A stretch of 64,000 nt of DNA from the NCBI RefSeq assembly GCF_000317535.1, contig NC_019757.1, positions 186,001 to 250,000 of the forward strand. Reading direction: 5' to 3'. The DNA is from Cylindrospermum stagnale PCC 7417. Its GTDB lineage: Bacteria > Cyanobacteriota > Cyanobacteriia > Cyanobacteriales > Nostocaceae. The translations under genes and the position numbers were made by a program. Shown here one piece after another: positions 35,896 through 46,009 of this stretch. Each line of letters starts with the position of its first letter. The stretch's first letter is position 1. The notes below the pieces were generated by a model. The model had not been told where the DNA came from, did no database searches, and saw only the letters and a program-made list of their open reading frames with translations.

Positions 35896-37420
35896 GATAT
35901 CCCTGCCAAGGGGTAACTTCCAGTGTGCCGTTAGGCTTAAATACCACTTGGAAGTGGGCGAGAGCGTCCTTGTTATTGGGGGCAGCTACATTTGAGCCAT
36001 AAATGGCTTGGAACATCTTCGGTAAGGGTGTTTCCCGAAAATAGTCAAAGGCGACTTGGTTGAGTGGCTCATAGTCAGCGATGACGCTATCTTTATTCAC
36101 CGCTACTCGGTACTTCAAATCTCGTGTAAAGGTGGGAGTGCCACTCCAGCTTTGGCGAACTGTACCATAAAGCTTTTGGTTTAAATCTTTGACCACGTTG
36201 GTGTCTGCGATTTTTGCCCCAATCACCTGCGGTGTCTTGGCGTAACCCCGCCAAGGGCTAACTTCTAGTACACCTTGTTTAGTAAAGACTACTCGGAATT
36301 GTGCGATCGCTTCATTGGCAATAGGAGGGCGGTTAGCAGGATTGTAAAGGAGATTAGGCAGAGGAGTTTGCCCTATTGCTTCATTCGCCCCTTGATTCAC
36401 TGCTTTATAACCGACGATTTCACCATCCGCAGCCACACCCAAACGATAGACCAAATCCTGTGCGAATCCTGAGCGATTATTCCAAGCTGGATGAATTTTG
36501 TTATACACTTGGCGATTCAATGCACGCAGCTGGGACGGGTCAGCAATTTCGGGAACCGTAGTTAAAAGTGCTTCTAAATCTCTAACTACAGGCGTTGCGG
36601 CAGTTGCGGGTGCTGTTGACGGTATAGGTGTTACAGCAGCTATGGGTGTTATCGTCGGTGTGGGAATTGCCGCCTCTGTGGGTGCTGTTGTCGGTGTGGG
36701 GATTGCCGCCTCTGTGGGTGCTGTTGTCGGTGTGGGGATTGCCGCAGCTGATGGAGAAGGAGTGACGTTGGGTGCTGTAGTGCTAGCCTGCTCATCTGGC
36801 TTGATCTCTGGTGGACGCACTTGGGGAGCGGGAATCAAGCTAAAGGCGAATGCTGCTGCTGCTAGACTCGACACTCCCACAGCAGCAGGTACCGCCTGCT
36901 TGATTAAGGCTTGACTAGTGCCGCTATAGCGTCTGGTAACTGTTTGTAGTTCTAGTGATAACTCTGGTAAGGTTTGAGTATCAGCGAAAAACTGATCCAC
37001 TGCTTCCACTAAATCAAACAACTGTACCGTATTCAAGTCAATTTGAACGGGGGGCTGTTTACTATAGTTAGGGTTGGACTCAAAACCCTCTGGTGCAATT
37101 TCCGAATGCACGATCAGCCTGTGTCGGTTGCTGTTAATTTTCTGCAACTCCACAAGTTCTGATTCCTGGTTATGGGCTTGCGGATTCGGGACGTTGCTCA
37201 AAAATTCTTGGGCATAAGCACTAACCGCCCTCACCAAACTTTCAAAAAATTCCCGCCCTCCTGCTAGGGGTTGACTATAGCTAGATAAATAGCATTCTGC
37301 ATTTACCAATATAGACAGTTCCGGGCGCAGTTCCTGAAAGTGTGCAGCCTTGGTGACATCGCTTAACCCTTCTAAAAGCAGCGTACAATTAGGTAAACTG
37401 TACTTACGTTGGATATTCAT
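35891..37420 (-). CDS. DUF4335 family protein
   Basis: 509 residues. The N-terminus (MNIQRKYSLPNCTLLLEGLSD) is the DUF4335 hallmark of cyanobacteria. Around 180-200 there is a membrane-like helix (PAAVGVSSLAAAAFAFSLIP). A Pro/Thr/Ala linker of 12-residue repeats (PTEAAIPTPTTA) follows. Two related modules of about 100 residues at the end (VYNKIHPAWNNRSGF... and LYGTVRQSWSGTPTF...) end in similar LEVSPWRGY / LEVTPWQGY motifs, so the C-terminus is an internal duplication. The start overlaps the DUF3038 stop by 4 bases: translational coupling. Role unknown. Confidence 0.85.
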   Translation of the reverse strand: MNIQRKYSLPNCTLLLEGLSDVTKAAHFQELRPELSILVNAECYLSSYSQPLAGGREFFESLVRAVSAYAQEFLSNVPNPQAHNQESELVELQKINSNRHRLIVHSEIAPEGFESNPNYSKQPPVQIDLNTVQLFDLVEAVDQFFADTQTLPELSLELQTVTRRYSGTSQALIKQAVPAAVGVSSLAAAAFAFSLIPAPQVRPPEIKPDEQASTTAPNVTPSPSAAAIPTPTTAPTEAAIPTPTTAPTEAAIPTPTITPIAAVTPIPSTAPATAATPVVRDLEALLTTVPEIADPSQLRALNRQVYNKIHPAWNNRSGFAQDLVYRLGVAADGEIVGYKAVNQGANEAIGQTPLPNLLYNPANRPPIANEAIAQFRVVFTKQGVLEVSPWRGYAKTPQVIGAKIADTNVVKDLNQKLYGTVRQSWSGTPTFTRDLKYRVAVNKDSVIADYEPLNQVAFDYFRETPLPKMFQAIYGSNVAAPNNKDALAHFQVVFKPNGTLEVTPWQGYR

Positions 37421-38106
37421 TCTACTTCACCGTCAAAAAGACCAATCCAGAACCGCTGCATTCCAGCTGTACCGGTACAGAATAGTAATTGTCCTAATAA
37501 ATTTATAGCTAGTTCATCTAATTTTTCATCAGAATTTAATGCCAATAAACCAGAACGTCGGGCATTCATCCGGCTCTTAAAATGCGCTCTAAACCGTTCT
37601 AGGTAACTAGATAACCGCAAATTCTGTTCTGGTGGAATCTGCTTTTCATACAATTGTTGATATATCATTAGTAGCTGACGGATGACAACCGTTAACCGCC
37701 GCGCTATGTAGCAAGCAATGACTACCAGAGCTTTTGCTTCCAAGATGGTTAAGGGGCGGCGGATATGCGCTCTGCGTAGAGGGTTCGAGCTACGCATCCG
37801 CCATAAATTCACTCTGTCTTTAATAATTTCTTTCAGTTCCAACTCCTGGGCAAAACCGAGGATGGCTTCAGAACCACCAAGTTCTAAAGCTTCAATTGCC
37901 AGTAAAATCAGGTCAATTTGCAACCTAGTTCTCCGAGGACATCCCTGTCCGGCGATCGCCGGATCTGGTAGGGTGTCCAGAATCATCGGTAATGCTGGGG
38001 ATGTTGGACTGTTGAACGGCGTTAAACTTGCGGAGACATTCATTCTATAAAATACCTTGTGCGGTTCCAACAGACTGGGCAAAACAAATTTAAGATAGGT
38101 AGCCAA
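37417..38106 (-). CDS. DUF3038 family protein
   Basis: 229 residues, helical and Arg/Leu-rich; GCPRRTRLQIDLILLAIEALELGGSEAIL and LVVIACYIARRLTVVIRQLL are typical of DUF3038. It overlaps the DUF4335 gene (ATGA), a pairing conserved in cyanobacteria that suggests the two act together. No catalytic motif visible. An ATG at 38043 would give a shorter protein (MNVSASLTP) and is an alternative start. Confidence 0.83.
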   Translation of the reverse strand: MATYLKFVLPSLLEPHKVFYRMNVSASLTPFNSPTSPALPMILDTLPDPAIAGQGCPRRTRLQIDLILLAIEALELGGSEAILGFAQELELKEIIKDRVNLWRMRSSNPLRRAHIRRPLTILEAKALVVIACYIARRLTVVIRQLLMIYQQLYEKQIPPEQNLRLSSYLERFRAHFKSRMNARRSGLLALNSDEKLDELAINLLGQLLFCTGTAGMQRFWIGLFDGEVE

Positions 38107-38457
38107 ACTAGAACGTTAGGCTTGTGGTTGGGGCGTGAGCAGCCCAATATATACATTACTTAGTCTTTCTACTCAAAGGTTCCCGTATACTGAAATTTAG
38201 GCTTTAAAGCATAGGTGTACCTTCCTTATTTAGTAGTAAAATTCCATCACTAGCTTGAGTTAAATTCTCATGATCGTCAATGGATAGCGAATCTGGAGCT
38301 TCGATCCCCAGCGTATGACATTATAGTGTACGATTTTTTAGGTATCTGGTATCTGGTACTAGGTATTGGGTACTGGGTACTGGGAAATCTTTACTGAATC
38401 CCTAATCCCTAATTCCCAATCCCTAATTCCCAATCCCTAATCACCAATCCCTGTTTT
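38107..38457. repeat. Intergenic region filled with two families of short repeats
   Basis: After about 230 bp of plain sequence, GGTATCTGGTACT / GGGTACTGG units occupy 38341-38384 and TCCCTAAT / TCCCAAT units occupy 38398-38453, ending 5 bases before the apt start. The apt ribosome-binding region is therefore repeat-derived. No gene. Confidence 0.8.
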
Positions 38458-38976
38458 ATGGATTTGAAGTCTCTGATTCGTGACATCCCAGATTTTCCTA
38501 AACCCGGAATTTTATTTCGGGATATTACCACCCTACTGCGCGATCCAGAGGGACTGCGCTACACTATTGACTTTTTAACACAAAAGTGTGTTGAATCGGG
38601 AATACAGGCAGATTACATCGTGGGGATGGAGGCGCGGGGGTTCATTTTTGGCCCACCTCTGGCTTATCAATTAGGAGCGGGTTTCATTCCTGTCCGCAAA
38701 AGAGGTAAGTTACCAGCAGCAGTTCACACGATTGAATACGAACTAGAGTATGGTACAGACAGCTTGGAAGTGCATCAGGATGCTTTACAACCAGGTAGCC
38801 GAGTTTTGATTGTGGATGATCTGATCGCTACGGGTGGAACTGCGATCGCCACGGCAAAGTTGCTACAGAAGATTGGCTGCGAATTAGTGGGGTTTGGGTT
38901 TATTATCGAGCTGCGGGATTTGCAAGGGCGTAAATATCTGCCGGATGTGCCGATAATCTCTCTAATTGAATATTAA
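38458..38976 (+). CDS. apt: Adenine phosphoribosyltransferase
   Basis: Salvages adenine to AMP with PRPP. 172 residues: [21 protein letters not shown] at the N-terminus, [31 protein letters not shown], and the PRPP loop [14 protein letters not shown]. Complete, and normal in length. Confidence 0.97.
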   Translation: MDLKSLIRDIPDFPKPGILFRDITTLLRDPEGLRYTIDFLTQKCVESGIQADYIVGMEARGFIFGPPLAYQLGAGFIPVRKRGKLPAAVHTIEYELEYGTDSLEVHQDALQPGSRVLIVDDLIATGGTAIATAKLLQKIGCELVGFGFIIELRDLQGRKYLPDVPIISLIEY

Positions 38977-39084
38977 TGTGGTGAGTGGTCAGTGGTGAAC
39001 GGTCAGTGGTTTGAAAGACTGACAACTGACGACTTTAAGAGCGGGGAAACCCTAACCCTACCAATTGACACCTGATAAACTGCT

Positions 39085-40131
39085 ATGACTTCTACGAAAA
39101 TTTCTTGGGAAACAAACAGGGGTTGGCTGATTAAGCTGGTCACAAGCGAGACTTTTGTTTATGTGGTGAAGCGGCTGTTGCAGGCGTTGCTGACTTTGTT
39201 GTTAGCGTCGGCGTTGTCGTTCTTTATTATTCAACTGGCTCCGGGGGATTATGTAGACACGCTACGGCAAAACCCAAAGATTTCCCCGGAGAGAATTGCG
39301 GAAATCAAGCAGCAATTTGGGTTAGATAAGTCTTGGCCAGAGCAGTTTGGGCTGTGGTTGTGGCGAATTTTGACTAAAGGGGATTTTGGCACGAGTTTTG
39401 TTTACCAGCGCTCGGTTGCGTCGCTGTTGTGGGAACGGGTACCGGCGACTTTGCTCTTAGCGATCGCATCTTTAATTTCCACATGGGCGATCGCCATTCC
39501 TTTAGGTATTCTCGCTGCTGTCAATCAAAATAAGTTATTTGACCGCGGTTTACAGGTGATTAGCTACGCCGGACAAGGGTTACCTAGTTTCATCACTGCC
39601 TTAGCGTTGCTGGTCTTTGCCCAAATTACCACGCCTCTGTTTCCAGTAGGGAGCATGACAAGCGTCAATTATACAGAACTGTCATGGTTTGGCCAAATTC
39701 TAGATATCGGCTGGCACATGATTTTACCGACTATAGCGCTGTCGATTACCAGTTTTGCTGGTTTGCAACGAATCACTCGCGGCGAATTACTCGATGTTCT
39801 ACGTCAAGATTACATCCAAACGGCTCGCGCCAAAGGATTGCCAGAAAACCGCGTGATTTATGTTCATGCTCTCCGCAACGCGATTAATCCCTTAATTACC
39901 TTATTGGGTTTTGAATTAGCTGGTTTATTAAGTGGTGCATTCATTGCCGAATTTTACTTTAACTGGCCTGGTTTAGGCAGATTAGCTTTACAGGCTTTAC
40001 AAGCGCAAGATTTATATTTGTTAATGGCTAGCTTGATCATGGGTGCTGTGCTGCTAATTGTCGGTAACTTAATCGCCGACTTGCTGCTAAAAGCTGCTGA
40101 TCCTCGCATTCGCCTAGAAGATTTAAATTAG
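39085..40131 (+). CDS. ABC transporter permease, DppB/OppB type
   Basis: 348 residues. A first helix (LLQALLTLLLASALSFFIIQLAPGD) is followed by the long periplasmic loop typical of peptide/nickel permeases, then five more helices. The EAA-like cytoplasmic loop is VLRQDYIQTARAKGLPENRVIYVHALRNAINPL. No second permease, ATPase or binding protein is adjacent, so the other subunits must be elsewhere. Substrate (peptide, metal or other) cannot be read from sequence. Confidence 0.9.
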   Translation: MTSTKISWETNRGWLIKLVTSETFVYVVKRLLQALLTLLLASALSFFIIQLAPGDYVDTLRQNPKISPERIAEIKQQFGLDKSWPEQFGLWLWRILTKGDFGTSFVYQRSVASLLWERVPATLLLAIASLISTWAIAIPLGILAAVNQNKLFDRGLQVISYAGQGLPSFITALALLVFAQITTPLFPVGSMTSVNYTELSWFGQILDIGWHMILPTIALSITSFAGLQRITRGELLDVLRQDYIQTARAKGLPENRVIYVHALRNAINPLITLLGFELAGLLSGAFIAEFYFNWPGLGRLALQALQAQDLYLLMASLIMGAVLLIVGNLIADLLLKAADPRIRLEDLN

Positions 40132-40142
40132 TTATTGGTCTC

Positions 40143-40424
40143 ATGTTGTCTGAAGTTTATTATCTGGTGCGATCGCAATCTGATGGTCGTTATCTCACAG
40201 CTCGTCCCAACGCTGAAGCATCTGGCTATCTGTTGCTATTTCGTGAAAACTATGATGCCTTAAGCTATCTCAACACCCACGCGGCTGAGGTGGCAAACCG
40301 CTTTGCTGTAGAATCGATTCCTGGTATTCAGGTGGGAAACTTGGTCAAACGCTGGGGTTTTAGCGGTGTGGGGATTGTTACTGACCCTTTGTTACCCAAG
40401 GTTGAGTTTTTGCAGCATAGTTAA
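40143..40424 (+). CDS. Small conserved-looking hypothetical protein
   Basis: 93 residues from ATG, 11 bases after the ABC permease on the same strand and likely co-transcribed. Compact mixed alpha/beta composition (VYYLVRSQSDGRYLTARPN, YLLLFRENYDALSYLNTHA), no membrane segment or known motif. Good codon use and tight spacing make it a credible gene. Function unknown. Confidence 0.7.
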   Translation: MLSEVYYLVRSQSDGRYLTARPNAEASGYLLLFRENYDALSYLNTHAAEVANRFAVESIPGIQVGNLVKRWGFSGVGIVTDPLLPKVEFLQHS

Positions 40425-40428
40425 GCTT

Positions 40429-40995
40429 TTAGGTGAACAAGGAAGCGATCGCGCAAGTAAATCCAGGTAAAATCGGTGATGTCAATTCATCATCCTTGAA
40501 CAAGGTGGCAGCTAACTTTAAAATCCCTTGTTCTCGTCTATATACTTCCACCTGTTGTCTACGCCAATCTATAATCCAATATTCTCTTACTCCTCTTGAT
40601 GAGTAAAGCTTTAATTTAAGTTCTTTATCTCGCTTTTCATTTTCAACACCAGAAGATAGCACCTCTATCACTAATTCCGGTGCAGCCGTCAAATGTCCCG
40701 CTTCATCTAACAGTTCGGCTAATTTTTCCTTACTAACCCAGACAACATCAGGAATAACATTATCATTATCGCCAAAAATGATACCTGGAGCAGGTACGAC
40801 TTCTCCCAAACCTGTAATTTGTGACCAATTATCTAAAGCAGTGGTAGTTTTGACACAGGCTTTTTGATGATTCCAATGAGGCGCTCTTGTCACAAATAAT
40901 TCTCCGTCGATAATTTCATAGCGATTCCCGTTATCGGGAAACAATTCTAAATCGGCGGTTGTCCAGCGCACTCTTTCTGTTGTCGGCTGGTTCAT
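40429..40995 (-). CDS. Uma2 family PD-(D/E)XK-like endonuclease
   Basis: 188 residues. NGNRYEIIDGELFVTRAP, VIPDVVWVSKEKL (family Asp) and PELVIEVLSSGVENEKRDKELKLKLYSSRGVREYWIID form the Uma2 core with the Glu and Lys/Arg positions retained. Next to a toxin-antitoxin remnant. The role of Uma2 proteins is not established. Confidence 0.88.
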   Translation of the reverse strand: MNQPTTERVRWTTADLELFPDNGNRYEIIDGELFVTRAPHWNHQKACVKTTTALDNWSQITGLGEVVPAPGIIFGDNDNVIPDVVWVSKEKLAELLDEAGHLTAAPELVIEVLSSGVENEKRDKELKLKLYSSRGVREYWIIDWRRQQVEVYRREQGILKLAATLFKDDELTSPILPGFTCAIASLFT

Positions 40996-41025
40996 AAAGC
41001 ATTGATGTGTGGGAATTTGATTATT

Positions 41026-41268
41026 TTAACCTATGAACTTGATATTGCTTAATATATTACATTCGCTTATTGTATTCAGGTTGAATTTTCTTTTTCTATT
41101 TCTCGGCTTTCTTTGACATGAGTAATTCATCTTTTGTGAAAGAGATTCAATTGCTTGAAGTAATCCTGCATACCATTGACTGGCTTCTGTAGGTGAGGTA
41201 ACTTGAGATAATCTCATAAAAGCATTATCAGCCTCAGCTATAGTAGAAATTTCAATGCGGTATTTCAT
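41026..41268 (-). pseudogene. ParE-like toxin, truncated or frameshifted
   Basis: 80 residues. The first 50 (MKYRIEISTIAEADNAFMRL, SPTEASQWYAGLLQAIESLS) read as a RelE/ParE toxin. The expected second half (a CPLA-type block, an Arg-rich strand and a final catalytic segment) is missing and replaced by a basic low-complexity tail (KPRNRKRKFNLN). Intact relatives are usually over 100 residues. Overlaps the antitoxin gene by 4 bases. Probably inactive. Confidence 0.6.
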
Positions 41269-41519
41269 GAATCTGCTGGCAAGTTATATTTACGCCGCTG
41301 TTCCTCTGCAAACTCATGAAATGGACGAAATCTACCAGCTTCAAAATCATCTAAACCTTGTTGAATGCCCTTGACAGCCTCTTCTGAGTCTTGTATTTCC
41401 CACTCTAAGATTGTTGTTAATAACTCAGCCGCAAGCAAACTAATATCTTGTCCTTGCTGTACAGCTTTTTGACGCAATCTTGCTTCTAATTCAGGGCTGA
41501 GAGAAACAACAATTGTCAT
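41265..41519 (-). CDS. Antitoxin-like protein of a type II pair
   Basis: 84 residues. TIVVSLSPELEARLRQKAVQQGQDI resembles a ribbon-helix-helix DNA-binding start, followed by a toxin-neutralising acidic C-terminus (GLDDFEAGRFRPFHEFAEEQRRKYNL). Upstream of, and overlapping, the ParE-like gene with ATGA, the usual antitoxin-first order. Intact, while its toxin looks broken. Confidence 0.7.
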   Translation of the reverse strand: MTIVVSLSPELEARLRQKAVQQGQDISLLAAELLTTILEWEIQDSEEAVKGIQQGLDDFEAGRFRPFHEFAEEQRRKYNLPADS

Positions 41520-41666
41520 ATCTGTTATCTTGGGTAAAGTTCTTAGATATTCCTATTATCATCTATTTTTAATAACCGCAGCAGCATAATTAAGAGTCTG
41601 TTGGATATCTTCAGCCTCTAAATCTATGTTCACCTCATATTCAAATTTTCTTCTTTGCCTTGTGGT

Positions 41667-41716
41667 GCAGGCGGGAAAGCCTGCTATTAATCTTGGGGTG
41701 GGCGGGACAGCCCACC
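41667..41716. terminator. Two tandem hairpins downstream of purF
   Basis: GCAGGC/GCCTGC (41667-41684) and GGTGGGC/GCCCACC (41697-41716), each with a GGGAAA or GGGACA loop, lie within 70 bases beyond the purF stop. They are likely terminators and also a known style of dispersed repeat. Confidence 0.55.
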
Positions 41717-41736
41717 CTACAAGATTGTAGAATTAC

Positions 41737-43224
41737 CTAAACCACAACCTTTTCTAAAATCAACTTAGAACGCTTCACCTGTTCAGGAATCGCTACAGGG
41801 TAATCACCAGTGAAGCAAGCAGAACAGAAACTATTCGTGTCTTCGCGGGTTTCTTCTAGCATTCCTTCCCAACTGAGATAAGCGAGGCTATCTACTTCTA
41901 GTTGTTTGGCAATTTCTGCAACTGACTTGGTGGCAGCAATTAGTTGATCTTGGGTATCGGTATCGATGCCGTAAAAGCAAGGGTGAGTCACTGGGGGGGA
42001 AGAAATTCGCATATGTACTTCCGCTGCACCGGCGTCACGCAAGGCTTTAACCAGTTTTCTGCTAGTGGTTCCCCGGACAATAGAATCATCTACAATGATC
42101 ACTCTTTTACCGAACAACACATCTTTGAGGGGGTTGAGTTTCATCTTAATGCCCGACTCGCGCATGGTTTGGGTTGGCTGAATAAAGGTTCGCCCAACGT
42201 AGCGATTTTTTATCAGTCCCTCAGCATAGGGAACACCGGATACTTGGGAAAATCCAATGGCAGCAGGTATCCCAGAATCAGGAACACCAAAAACCATATC
42301 GGCATCTACGGGTGATTCTTGTGCTATTCGCCGCCCTAACCGCATCCGGTAACTATATAAGCTCTCGTTGTGCATGAGGCTATCAGGACGGGCAAAGTAA
42401 ATCATTTCAAAGATGCACAATTTCCGCTGGGGCTGTTGACTCCAGTGAAAGGAGGCTAAACCTTGTTCGGTGATCCAAACTAACTCTCCTGGTTCTACGT
42501 CCCGCAGGTAATCAGCGCCAATAATGTCTAAACCGCAAGTTTCCGAAGCAAGAACGTAACGAACTGGATTACCCTCTAATATGCCAATTACTAAGGGGCG
42601 GATGCCATTAGGGTCACGGGTTCCCATGACGCCGTCGGGGGTAGCTACAACTAAGCTAAAGGCTCCTTCGCAGCGGTGAAACGCCCGGATAGCACCTTCT
42701 AACCAATCTAAACCTGCGTTGACTTCTTGTGCGATCGCATAAGCAATCATTTCTGAGTCTGTTGTCGTGATTAAGTTAACTTGGCTCTGAATTAACTCTT
42801 CCCGCAGTTGCACTGTATTGACTAAGTTACCATTGTGTGCAAGTGCTAACGAACCCAAGCGGGTTTCAACTACAGCCGGTTGGGCATTAACTTTGCGGCT
42901 AGAACCGGTAGTGGAATAACGATTATGACCAACAGCTAGGTTACCAGGCAATTGCGCCAAAATAGTTTCATTAAAAACTTGGGACACCAAGCCCATATCT
43001 TTGTGCAGGTGTACTTGTGTACCCTCAAAGGTGGCAATGCCGGCTGATTCTTGACCCCGATGCTGGAGGGCATACAATCCAAAGTAGGTCAGTTTAGCAA
43101 CGTCTTCTCCGGGTGCGTAGATACCAAAAACACCGCAAGCTTCTTCTGGCTTGTCTGGACGATTTTCCAGACTATTGATCTGTTGGGGAAGATCATCCGA
43201 AGTGACGGAATGAATGGGAATCAT
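41737..43224 (-). CDS. purF: Amidophosphoribosyltransferase
   Basis: Catalyses the first step of purine synthesis, PRPP plus glutamine to phosphoribosylamine. 495 residues. A propeptide precedes EACGVFGIYAPG, whose Cys becomes the N-terminal glutaminase nucleophile. HNRYSTTGSS and AHNGNLVN line the glutaminase site, and VIIVDDSIVRGTTSRKLV is the PRPP loop. Follows purL on the same strand, separated by about 185 bases. Confidence 0.97.
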   Translation of the reverse strand: MIPIHSVTSDDLPQQINSLENRPDKPEEACGVFGIYAPGEDVAKLTYFGLYALQHRGQESAGIATFEGTQVHLHKDMGLVSQVFNETILAQLPGNLAVGHNRYSTTGSSRKVNAQPAVVETRLGSLALAHNGNLVNTVQLREELIQSQVNLITTTDSEMIAYAIAQEVNAGLDWLEGAIRAFHRCEGAFSLVVATPDGVMGTRDPNGIRPLVIGILEGNPVRYVLASETCGLDIIGADYLRDVEPGELVWITEQGLASFHWSQQPQRKLCIFEMIYFARPDSLMHNESLYSYRMRLGRRIAQESPVDADMVFGVPDSGIPAAIGFSQVSGVPYAEGLIKNRYVGRTFIQPTQTMRESGIKMKLNPLKDVLFGKRVIIVDDSIVRGTTSRKLVKALRDAGAAEVHMRISSPPVTHPCFYGIDTDTQDQLIAATKSVAEIAKQLEVDSLAYLSWEGMLEETREDTNSFCSACFTGDYPVAIPEQVKRSKLILEKVVV

Positions 43225-43409
43225 GCTGGCTTTGCTCCTGGTGGGGGTATCAAGTCACTGGGACTATGTCGATGGGTAGTTGCAGTATTCTTAACAAAAC
43301 TTTAACTACCTATTAAAACAGTACTGTATTTATGCTCGGTGATGCGAATAATGCCGATTTATTCCGAACTGAGTATTTAGACTCGACTCAGTTCGGAAGG
43401 ACTCTGAAC

Positions 43410-45806
43410 TCAGGACTGAGGGGTAGTGGTGTGGATGGCTAGACGTCTAGCGATCGCATGGGAATAGCGATCGCTCATATCTTCGATGCTAACCTTGATT
43501 AAGGTTTGGTTATCAGCGGTAAAAATCGCCATACCTGCCTTTGCATCAGTCACTGTACCCAGTTGATGCCACTCTGTCCCCAGATGTTCCTGTAAGTAGG
43601 ATTCCCAAATTTCTTGTTGTGCTGACGCTACAGAAACTAAAATTCGCCCCCCACCTTCGCCAAAAAGCAGTTCATCAAAGCGTTGTGACTGGTTGGCGGA
43701 AATTTCTAAATTGATCACGGCGCCTAAGTTGCCAGAAAGGCAAGATTCGGCTAAAGCAACAGCCACTCCCCCCTCAGCGCTATCATGGGCTGAACGTACC
43801 CACCCAGCACGAATACCCTCACGGCAGACTTTTTGCACCCGACGTTCTAAGTCAAAATCCACCCGTGGCGGTTTACCCGCAACAATCCCGTGGATAGTGG
43901 CTAAATATTCTGATGCTCCCAATTCAATTTTAGATTTTAGATTTGGATATGATTTGGCGATCGGCAATCCCAACAGATAAATTACATCGCCTACCCCTTG
44001 CCAACCTTGTCCACAAATTTTGCTTAAATCAGGAATTAACCCCACCATCCCCACAACAGGAGTCGGATAAATTGGTTGGGGATTGCCTTGTCCATCAAGA
44101 GTTTCATTGTACAGAGAGACATTCCCCCCAGTGACTGGCGTTGCCAATTCGAGACAACCTTCACTCAAACCGCGACAAGCTTCAGCTAATTGCCAGTAAC
44201 CAATCGGTTTTTCGGGAGAACCAAAATTCAAGTTATCCGTCACCGCCAGAGGTTCAGCACCCACACAGCTAAGATTGCGGGCTGCTTCTGCCACCACTGC
44301 CTTAGCGCCCTCGTAGGGGTCAAGATAAACATAGCGAGGATTACAATCTACCGTCGCCGCCACCCCAGATATTGAATTTTGAATTTTGAATTTTGAATTT
44401 TGAATTCCTTCAAGGGGACGTAAGCGCACCACAGCCGCATCTGCGCCCCCTGGTAGGATTACGGTATTATTCTGCACCTGATGGTCATACTGGCGATATA
44501 CCCAGCTTTTAGAAGCAATAGTGGGCGTATCTAGCAAAGTTAATAAAATATCATTCCAACTTTGCCAACTTCCCCCAATTTCAATACCCGCAGCCGTGCA
44601 ATTTGGCAAAGAATCAGCCGTCCATTGCCAAGCTTTTTGGGCATATTCTGGTGCTTCGGCTAATAACTCCCGATGGTACAGCGGCGTATTCTCTGCCAAA
44701 GCATCAGCAGGAATTTCCGCCGCGACTCCACCTTGAAAAAGAATTCTCACGATAGGTTCAGCAATCACAGTACCAGCAACAACAGCTTGCAGTCCCCAAC
44801 GGTGGAAAATGTCGATTAACTCTTGTTCTCTTCCCTTGTGGGCTACAAACAACATTCTTTCTTGAGATTCCGAAAGCAGGTATTCATAGGGAACCATCCC
44901 CGTTTCCCGCACTGGAATTTTATCTAAATCCAGTTCAATACCCACACCGCCTTTAGCAGCCATTTCTGAGGTTGAACAGGTAATACCAGCGGCCCCCATA
45001 TCTTGGGCGGCGACAACAGCCCCAGTCTTAAAAGCTTCTAGACAAGCTTCAATTAACGACTTTTCTAAAAATGGGTCACCCACTTGCACAGCGGGACGAT
45101 TATCTATTGATGCATCACTCAGTTCTGCACTGGCAAAACTTGCCCCTCCCATGCCATCGCGTCCGGTGGTGGAACCAACATATAGCACCGGGTTACCTAG
45201 ACCAGAAGCCCCAGATTTGACTATTTCAGGCGTTTCCATCAATCCCAAGGCCATAACGTTCACTAGGGGATTACCGGAGTAAGCAGGGTCAAAATAAACT
45301 TCACCGCCAACGGTGGGCACCCCAACGCAGTTACCATAATGACTGATGCCAGCCACGACACCGCTAAACAGCCGTTGAGTTTTGGCATCTTCTAGGGAAC
45401 CAAAGCGCAGTGAGTTTAAGAGGGCAATGGGACGCGCACCCATTGTAAAGATATCTCTCAAAATTCCGCCTACGCCTGTGGCTGCACCTTGGAAAGGTTC
45501 GACAGCTGAGGGATGGTTGTGGGATTCAATCTTAAAGGCTAGTTGTAGTCCGTCGCCTAAGTCGACAACACCGGCATTTTCACCAGGACCCACGAGAATG
45601 CGGGGCCCTGTTGTGGGAAACTGTTTGAGTAAAGGTCGGGAATTTTTATAACAGCAATGTTCTGACCACATTACCCCAAACATTCCCAGTTCAGCTTTGT
45701 TGGGATGACGCCCTAACCGTCGAACAATTTCTGTATATTCTTCTGGCTTGAGACCTTCGGCGGCGATTTCTTGGGGAGAAAATGGATTTTTTGCGGTGGC
45801 GGTCAT
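43410..45806 (-). CDS. purL: Phosphoribosylformylglycinamidine synthase subunit PurL
   Basis: ATP-dependent FGAM synthase, small-type PurL acting with PurQ and PurS. 798 residues: [61 protein letters not shown], and the second-half [15 protein letters not shown] are conserved. Two in-frame insertions look like translated intergenic repeats: [12 protein letters not shown] (44371-44407) and [12 protein letters not shown] (about 43915-43955). They may lie in surface loops, since the motifs are intact. Confidence 0.96.
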   Translation of the reverse strand: MTATAKNPFSPQEIAAEGLKPEEYTEIVRRLGRHPNKAELGMFGVMWSEHCCYKNSRPLLKQFPTTGPRILVGPGENAGVVDLGDGLQLAFKIESHNHPSAVEPFQGAATGVGGILRDIFTMGARPIALLNSLRFGSLEDAKTQRLFSGVVAGISHYGNCVGVPTVGGEVYFDPAYSGNPLVNVMALGLMETPEIVKSGASGLGNPVLYVGSTTGRDGMGGASFASAELSDASIDNRPAVQVGDPFLEKSLIEACLEAFKTGAVVAAQDMGAAGITCSTSEMAAKGGVGIELDLDKIPVRETGMVPYEYLLSESQERMLFVAHKGREQELIDIFHRWGLQAVVAGTVIAEPIVRILFQGGVAAEIPADALAENTPLYHRELLAEAPEYAQKAWQWTADSLPNCTAAGIEIGGSWQSWNDILLTLLDTPTIASKSWVYRQYDHQVQNNTVILPGGADAAVVRLRPLEGIQNSKFKIQNSISGVAATVDCNPRYVYLDPYEGAKAVVAEAARNLSCVGAEPLAVTDNLNFGSPEKPIGYWQLAEACRGLSEGCLELATPVTGGNVSLYNETLDGQGNPQPIYPTPVVGMVGLIPDLSKICGQGWQGVGDVIYLLGLPIAKSYPNLKSKIELGASEYLATIHGIVAGKPPRVDFDLERRVQKVCREGIRAGWVRSAHDSAEGGVAVALAESCLSGNLGAVINLEISANQSQRFDELLFGEGGGRILVSVASAQQEIWESYLQEHLGTEWHQLGTVTDAKAGMAIFTADNQTLIKVSIEDMSDRYSHAIARRLAIHTTTPQS
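44371..44407. repeat. GAATTTT heptamer repeat inside purL
   Basis: About five 7-bp units within the coding region, read on the minus strand as [10 protein letters not shown]. The 7-bp unit normally occurs between genes; here its total length leaves the frame open. Confidence 0.85.
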
Positions 45807-46009
45807 GGAAATAATGCACCAAGGGGACAGAGGATTATTTTATCGATTTACCAGCGCTGTAGACGCAGTTATGGTTCGGCAGATAATTGATTTGTGAAAA
45901 ATCTACTATTTTGTTTAGTTTCTATTGAAAGCGATCGCATTTGTGCGACTAAAGCCATAAAAAAGCGAGATATTCAATGGCTACACCTACGCCCTAAAAC
46001 GCAAACCCT

